Positions 6,584-9,019 of a stretch of 9,019 nucleotides of DNA are shown here, one piece after another (within the stretch, counting starts at the first letter, position 1; the number at the start of each line of letters is the position of its first letter). The stretch covers positions 1 to 9,019 of the forward strand of contig CAJTZR010000080.1 of NCBI GenBank assembly GCA_910584035.1, given 5' to 3'. This stretch comes from an uncultured Christensenella sp. GTDB taxonomy: Bacteria > Bacillota > Clostridia > Christensenellales > UBA3700. The translations under genes and the position numbers were made by a program. The notes under the pieces are model-generated. The model was not told where the DNA came from, did no database searches, and saw only the letters and a list, made by a program, of their open reading frames with translations.

Positions 6584-8074
6584 ATGAGAGGAAGCGGAGT
6601 TTTACTTAATATTAGTTCTTTGCCTAGTGAGTTTGGTATTGGTGGTTTTGGGGAAGAAACTATCCGATTTGCGGAATTTTTAAAGAGTGGCGATTGTAAA
6701 TGGTGGCAAGTTTTGCCTATGACTACTATTGGACTTGGTGACTCACCATATTCTGGTGTATCTGCTTTTGCTGGGAACTATTTGTACATTGACCCTATTA
6801 TGTTAAGGGATAAAGGGTATATTACCTATGAGGAATGTGATAGCCTTAAATACTACGGCACTCCTTATGTGGTAGATTATGAGTTTTGTTATGCACAAAA
6901 ACGGCGTGCAGTTCAAATGGCTTATAACCATATTGTAAATACCAATGCAGATTTGCTTTATTCTTATATTAATGAGCAACGTAGTTGGCTTATGGACTAT
7001 GCCTTGTTTATGGCTCTAAAAGATTACCACGGTGGCAAGCCTTGGTTTGAGTGGGAAGAAGAGTATAAAACTCACGATTATTCTGCGGTTGGTAAGTTTA
7101 TGAGTGAACATTCCCACGAGATTAATTATTATGTTTGCGAGCAATATCTTTTTGAAGAACAATGGTCGGAGCGTAAAAAACAAATTAATGATTTAAATAT
7201 TGGTATTATTGGTGATATGCCAATATATGTATCTTATGATAGCGTAGACGTTTGGGCAAATCCTAAATATTTTGATTTGGATAAAGATTTTAAACCTAAT
7301 AAAGTTGCAGGTGTTCCGCCAGACTATTTCTGTGCAGAGGGACAACTTTGGGGTAACCCTCTTTATAACTATGACAATATGCATAAAGATAACTTTAGTT
7401 GGTTTTGTGATAGAATAGAAAGAATGTTCAAACTTTATGACAAATTAAGAATTGACCATTTCCGTGCGTTTGATAGATATTGGGCAGTTGATTATGGTGC
7501 ACCTAATGCCATTAACGGCAAATGGTGTAAGGGAGTTGGCAGAGAATTGTTTGCCATTATTCGTCACAAGTTCCCTAATGCGGATATCATTGCAGAGGAT
7601 TTAGGCATAATTGATGACGGCGTTATTGACCTTAGAGAAAGAACTGGCTTCCCTGGTATGAGAGTTTTACAATTTGCTTTTGATAGCGAGGTTAGTCCGC
7701 ATATGCCACATAATTATATTAGAAATAGTGTTGCATATACTGGAACTCACGATAATACAACTATTTATGGTTGGTTGGCTAGCCTTGGTGCAGATGCTCG
7801 TGCTAAATTGTATGACTATATTGGTGAGCATTGCGAACTTGAGGGGGGCGAAAATAGTAGATTAGTTTGGGCTTGTATACGTACAATGCTACTTAGTGTA
7901 GCAGATATTGTTATTATACCTTTCCAAGATTTAGCTGGTTGGGGTGACGATACAAGAATGAATATCCCTGGCAAAGCTTTTGGAAATTGGCGTCCACGTG
8001 TTACAAATGAGGCGATTGGTAGGATAAGAATTGATAGACTTAGACGTTATAACTATTTAAGTAATAGAAACTGA
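6584..8074 (+). CDS. malQ: 4-alpha-glucanotransferase (amylomaltase, GH77)
   Basis: 496 residues from the ATG at 6584, the typical length of the short bacterial amylomaltases, and full length. It transfers alpha-1,4-glucan segments between maltodextrins, releasing glucose, in cytoplasmic maltodextrin or glycogen use. The N-terminus MRGSGVLLNISSLPSEFGIG is family-typical, and WWQVLPM and SPYSG follow at about 40-58. The three catalytic acids fall in their conserved motifs: nucleophile D291 in RIDHFR, acid/base E338 in AEDLG and transition-state stabiliser D390 in TGTHDN. PFQDLAGWGDDTRMNIPG near the C-terminus (446-463) is also characteristic. No glycogen phosphorylase or maltose transporter gene is in the window, so the physiological substrate is not shown. 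It is divergent from the PFOR gene. The transferase gene starts 77 nt downstream with its own promoter, so malQ is probably transcribed alone. Confidence 0.97.
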   Translation: MRGSGVLLNISSLPSEFGIGGFGEETIRFAEFLKSGDCKWWQVLPMTTIGLGDSPYSGVSAFAGNYLYIDPIMLRDKGYITYEECDSLKYYGTPYVVDYEFCYAQKRRAVQMAYNHIVNTNADLLYSYINEQRSWLMDYALFMALKDYHGGKPWFEWEEEYKTHDYSAVGKFMSEHSHEINYYVCEQYLFEEQWSERKKQINDLNIGIIGDMPIYVSYDSVDVWANPKYFDLDKDFKPNKVAGVPPDYFCAEGQLWGNPLYNYDNMHKDNFSWFCDRIERMFKLYDKLRIDHFRAFDRYWAVDYGAPNAINGKWCKGVGRELFAIIRHKFPNADIIAEDLGIIDDGVIDLRERTGFPGMRVLQFAFDSEVSPHMPHNYIRNSVAYTGTHDNTTIYGWLASLGADARAKLYDYIGEHCELEGGENSRLVWACIRTMLLSVADIVIIPFQDLAGWGDDTRMNIPGKAFGNWRPRVTNEAIGRIRIDRLRRYNYLSNRN

Positions 8075-8116
8075 AAGAATAAGACTGATAACTTATAAAT
8101 TTGTTTGTCTAAGTTC

Positions 8117-8145
8117 TTGATTTTATTAAGGCAAATTGGTATAAT
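8117..8145 (+). promoter_or_regulatory. Strong extended -10 promoter of the transferase/ACP operon, abutting the start codon
   Basis: TTGATT (8117-8122) and TATAAT (8140-8145) are 17 nt apart, and TGG directly before the -10 makes it an extended -10 (TGnTATAAT). With the hexamer at -12 to -7, +1 falls on A8152, the first base of the transferase ATG. The 20 nt before the ATG contain no Shine-Dalgarno-like sequence. Only a weak, interrupted dyad lies between the malQ stop and this promoter, so some malQ read-through is possible. Confidence 0.7.
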
Positions 8146-8151
8146 AGTTAT

Positions 8152-8592
8152 ATGATTATTTTTACTTATAGAAATTATAACGGCAATAGTAAGGCTTTGG
8201 CAGAAAAATGTTTAAAACAATTGTATGGTATGGATATTTATATATCATACTTTGGTGACGGCAAACCTTATGTCGTGGATGAAAATTTGTTTATATCTAT
8301 ATCTCATACTTATAAGGATATTGTAATTGCAATATCGGATAAAGCGGTTGGTGTGGATATTGAATATAAAAAGTCAAGACATTATCAAAGTATTGCTGAT
8401 AATATGCTAAAAAAAGATATTATGGATATTGACGAATTTTATCGTGAATGGACTAAGCACGAAGCAGAGTTTAAGCACGGCGGTGATAATGGAACATTTG
8501 CTTATTTTGATGTTTTTGCAGATACTCAAATGACTGTGTATAGTGAGGACACAATTTATAAATTTATACCAATGGAAACTTTTATAAAATAA
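8152..8592 (+). CDS. Small Sfp-type 4'-phosphopantetheinyl transferase
   Basis: 146 residues, well below Sfp (224). The family transfers phosphopantetheine from CoA to a serine of a carrier protein, using Mg2+, in the cytoplasm. Visible motifs in order: G37-K38-P39 (the usual GKP); ISISH at 48-52 (compare the Sfp F-S-H segment); GVDIE at 67-71, with metal ligands D69 and E71; and W100-T-K-H-E104-x3-K108, matching W-x-x-K-E-x3-K, where E104 and K108 are kept but the conserved middle Lys is His103. The C-terminal part after 110 is short. The ATG at 8152 has no ribosome binding site and coincides with the predicted transcription start. The downstream ACP, 13 nt away in the same operon, is the obvious partner. 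Assignment to the superfamily is firm; activity and carrier specificity are inferred. Confidence 0.87.
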   Translation: MIIFTYRNYNGNSKALAEKCLKQLYGMDIYISYFGDGKPYVVDENLFISISHTYKDIVIAISDKAVGVDIEYKKSRHYQSIADNMLKKDIMDIDEFYREWTKHEAEFKHGGDNGTFAYFDVFADTQMTVYSEDTIYKFIPMETFIK

Positions 8593-8605
8593 TCGGAGGT
8601 TATTT

Positions 8606-8839
8606 ATGATTATAGATGTAGTAAAAAATATTTTGGTTAATCAAATGGATATAGACGAGGCTTCAATTACAATGGAAACTCGTTTAAATGAGGATTTGAA
8701 ATTTGACTCAATTGACAAGGCTGAACTTATCACATCATTGGAAGATGAGTTTAATGTAATGGTAGATTACGAACAAGTTTTACACGTAAACACAATTGAG
8801 GAAATTGTTGAGGAAATTAAAAAATACGTTAAAGAGTAA
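8606..8839 (+). CDS. Acyl carrier protein
   Basis: 77 residues, the normal ACP length, acidic and predicted to be a four-helix bundle. The phosphopantetheine attachment site is S35 in FDSIDKAEL (33-41), matching the DSLD-x-x-EL of fatty-acid ACPs with Ile for Leu. The upstream N-E-D-L (28-31) and the downstream LEDEF (45-49) are also typical of AcpP-like proteins. A strong GGAGG (8595-8599) lies 6 nt before the ATG. It is the second gene of an operon with the transferase and is followed by two terminators. No fatty-acid, polyketide or peptide synthase gene is visible, so it may be the housekeeping ACP or a dedicated carrier; the private transferase slightly favours the latter. Confidence 0.93.
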   Translation: MIIDVVKNILVNQMDIDEASITMETRLNEDLKFDSIDKAELITSLEDEFNVMVDYEQVLHVNTIEEIVEEIKKYVKE

Positions 8840-8888
8840 TTTGCTTAAGCCAATTACTGCTTGAAAAATTAAAAAATAACTGATAAAA

Positions 8889-8929
8889 AAACAGCCTAAA
8901 ATCAAAAATTTTAGGCTGTTTAGTTTTTT
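8889..8929 (+). terminator. Rho-independent terminator of the transferase/ACP operon
   Basis: A 13-bp perfect stem (8889-8901 with 8909-8921, AACAGCCTAAAA/TTTTAGGCTGTT in its core) has a 7-nt A-rich loop and is followed by a run of six T at 8924-8929. It lies 50 nt after the ACP stop codon. The A-run before the stem would also let it act on the minus strand. Confidence 0.9.
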
Positions 8930-8964
8930 GTAAAGTCAAGATTTTGCAAAAAGTCGATTTTTTG

Positions 8965-8996
8965 AAAATACCCACCGAAAATCGGGGGTATTTTTT
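8965..8996. terminator. Second terminator hairpin, possibly bidirectional
   Basis: 8965-8978 pairs with 8982-8994 (AAAATACCC-CCGA/TCGGGGGTATTTT) as 13 bp with one bulged base (A8974) and a 3-nt loop. A T-run follows on the plus strand (8991-8996), and a T-rich stretch follows on the minus strand. It either backs up the terminator at 8889-8929 or ends a leftward gene beyond the window. Confidence 0.75.
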
Positions 8997-9019
8997 GTTA
9001 ATTTGGCTAAATTGTGTAA

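Noticed and set aside
7193..7865. Open frames at 7193-7384 (-) and 7674-7865 (+) within malQ
   Set aside because: They lie inside the intact GH77 coding sequence. Translations are biased hydrophobic strings expected from out-of-frame reading.
8077..8119. Interrupted dyad between the malQ stop and the transferase promoter as a malQ terminator
   Set aside because: It has only 5+4 bp separated by an internal loop, a long loop and no clean T-run; too weak to call.
8932..8963. Imperfect direct repeat (AAAGTCAAGATTTT / AAAGTCGATTTTTT)
   Set aside because: It is short, A/T-driven and imperfect, between two terminators; no function or wider repeat is indicated.

Overview
The window is AT-rich, uses TGA as a stop (malQ ends in TGA) and TGG for Trp, and combines a dockerin-bearing secreted protein, a single-chain pyruvate:ferredoxin oxidoreductase and a GH77 glucanotransferase. 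That suggests a low-GC, strictly anaerobic, Gram-positive-type (Clostridia-like) fermenter, perhaps from a gut. The organism assignment is inference; no rRNA or taxonomic marker is present.

Layout: (1) 34-2064 (+), a secreted or membrane-anchored surface protein with a Cys pair-pair motif, a parallel beta-helix built on a ~27-residue repeat, and a C-terminal dockerin-like module whose second half is degenerate. (2) 2065-2461, a convergent intergenic region with a long imperfect hairpin (2174-2229) and a strong 11-bp hairpin (2401-2426) that probably terminates the PFOR gene. (3) 2462-5956 (-), complete PFOR with all three [4Fe-4S] cluster motifs and the thiamine-diphosphate motif. (4) 5957-6583, a 627-nt divergent region with a PFOR promoter, a strong rightward promoter far upstream of malQ, a dense run of inverted repeats with a possible 18-codon ORF, and a malQ-proximal promoter and ribosome binding site. 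(5) 6584-8074 (+), malQ. (6) 8152-8839 (+), a two-gene operon: a small Sfp-type phosphopantetheinyl transferase and an acyl carrier protein. Its promoter places the predicted transcription start exactly on the transferase start codon. (7) 8840-9019, two consecutive terminator hairpins.

How the genes relate: malQ remodels alpha-glucans taken up or stored by the cell, and PFOR converts the pyruvate from glycolysis to acetyl-CoA and reduced ferredoxin. They are divergently transcribed and metabolically compatible, but nothing shows they are co-regulated. The transferase/ACP pair is self-contained: one gene encodes a carrier protein and the other an enzyme type that would activate it. No fatty-acid or polyketide synthase gene is visible, so the ACP's pathway is unknown.

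No clear new multi-gene system is present. The most interesting items are the predicted leaderless transferase mRNA, the transferase's altered W-x-x-K-E motif, and the hairpin-dense segment at 6114-6414, which could be a structured leader, a small RNA or a copy of an intergenic repeat.
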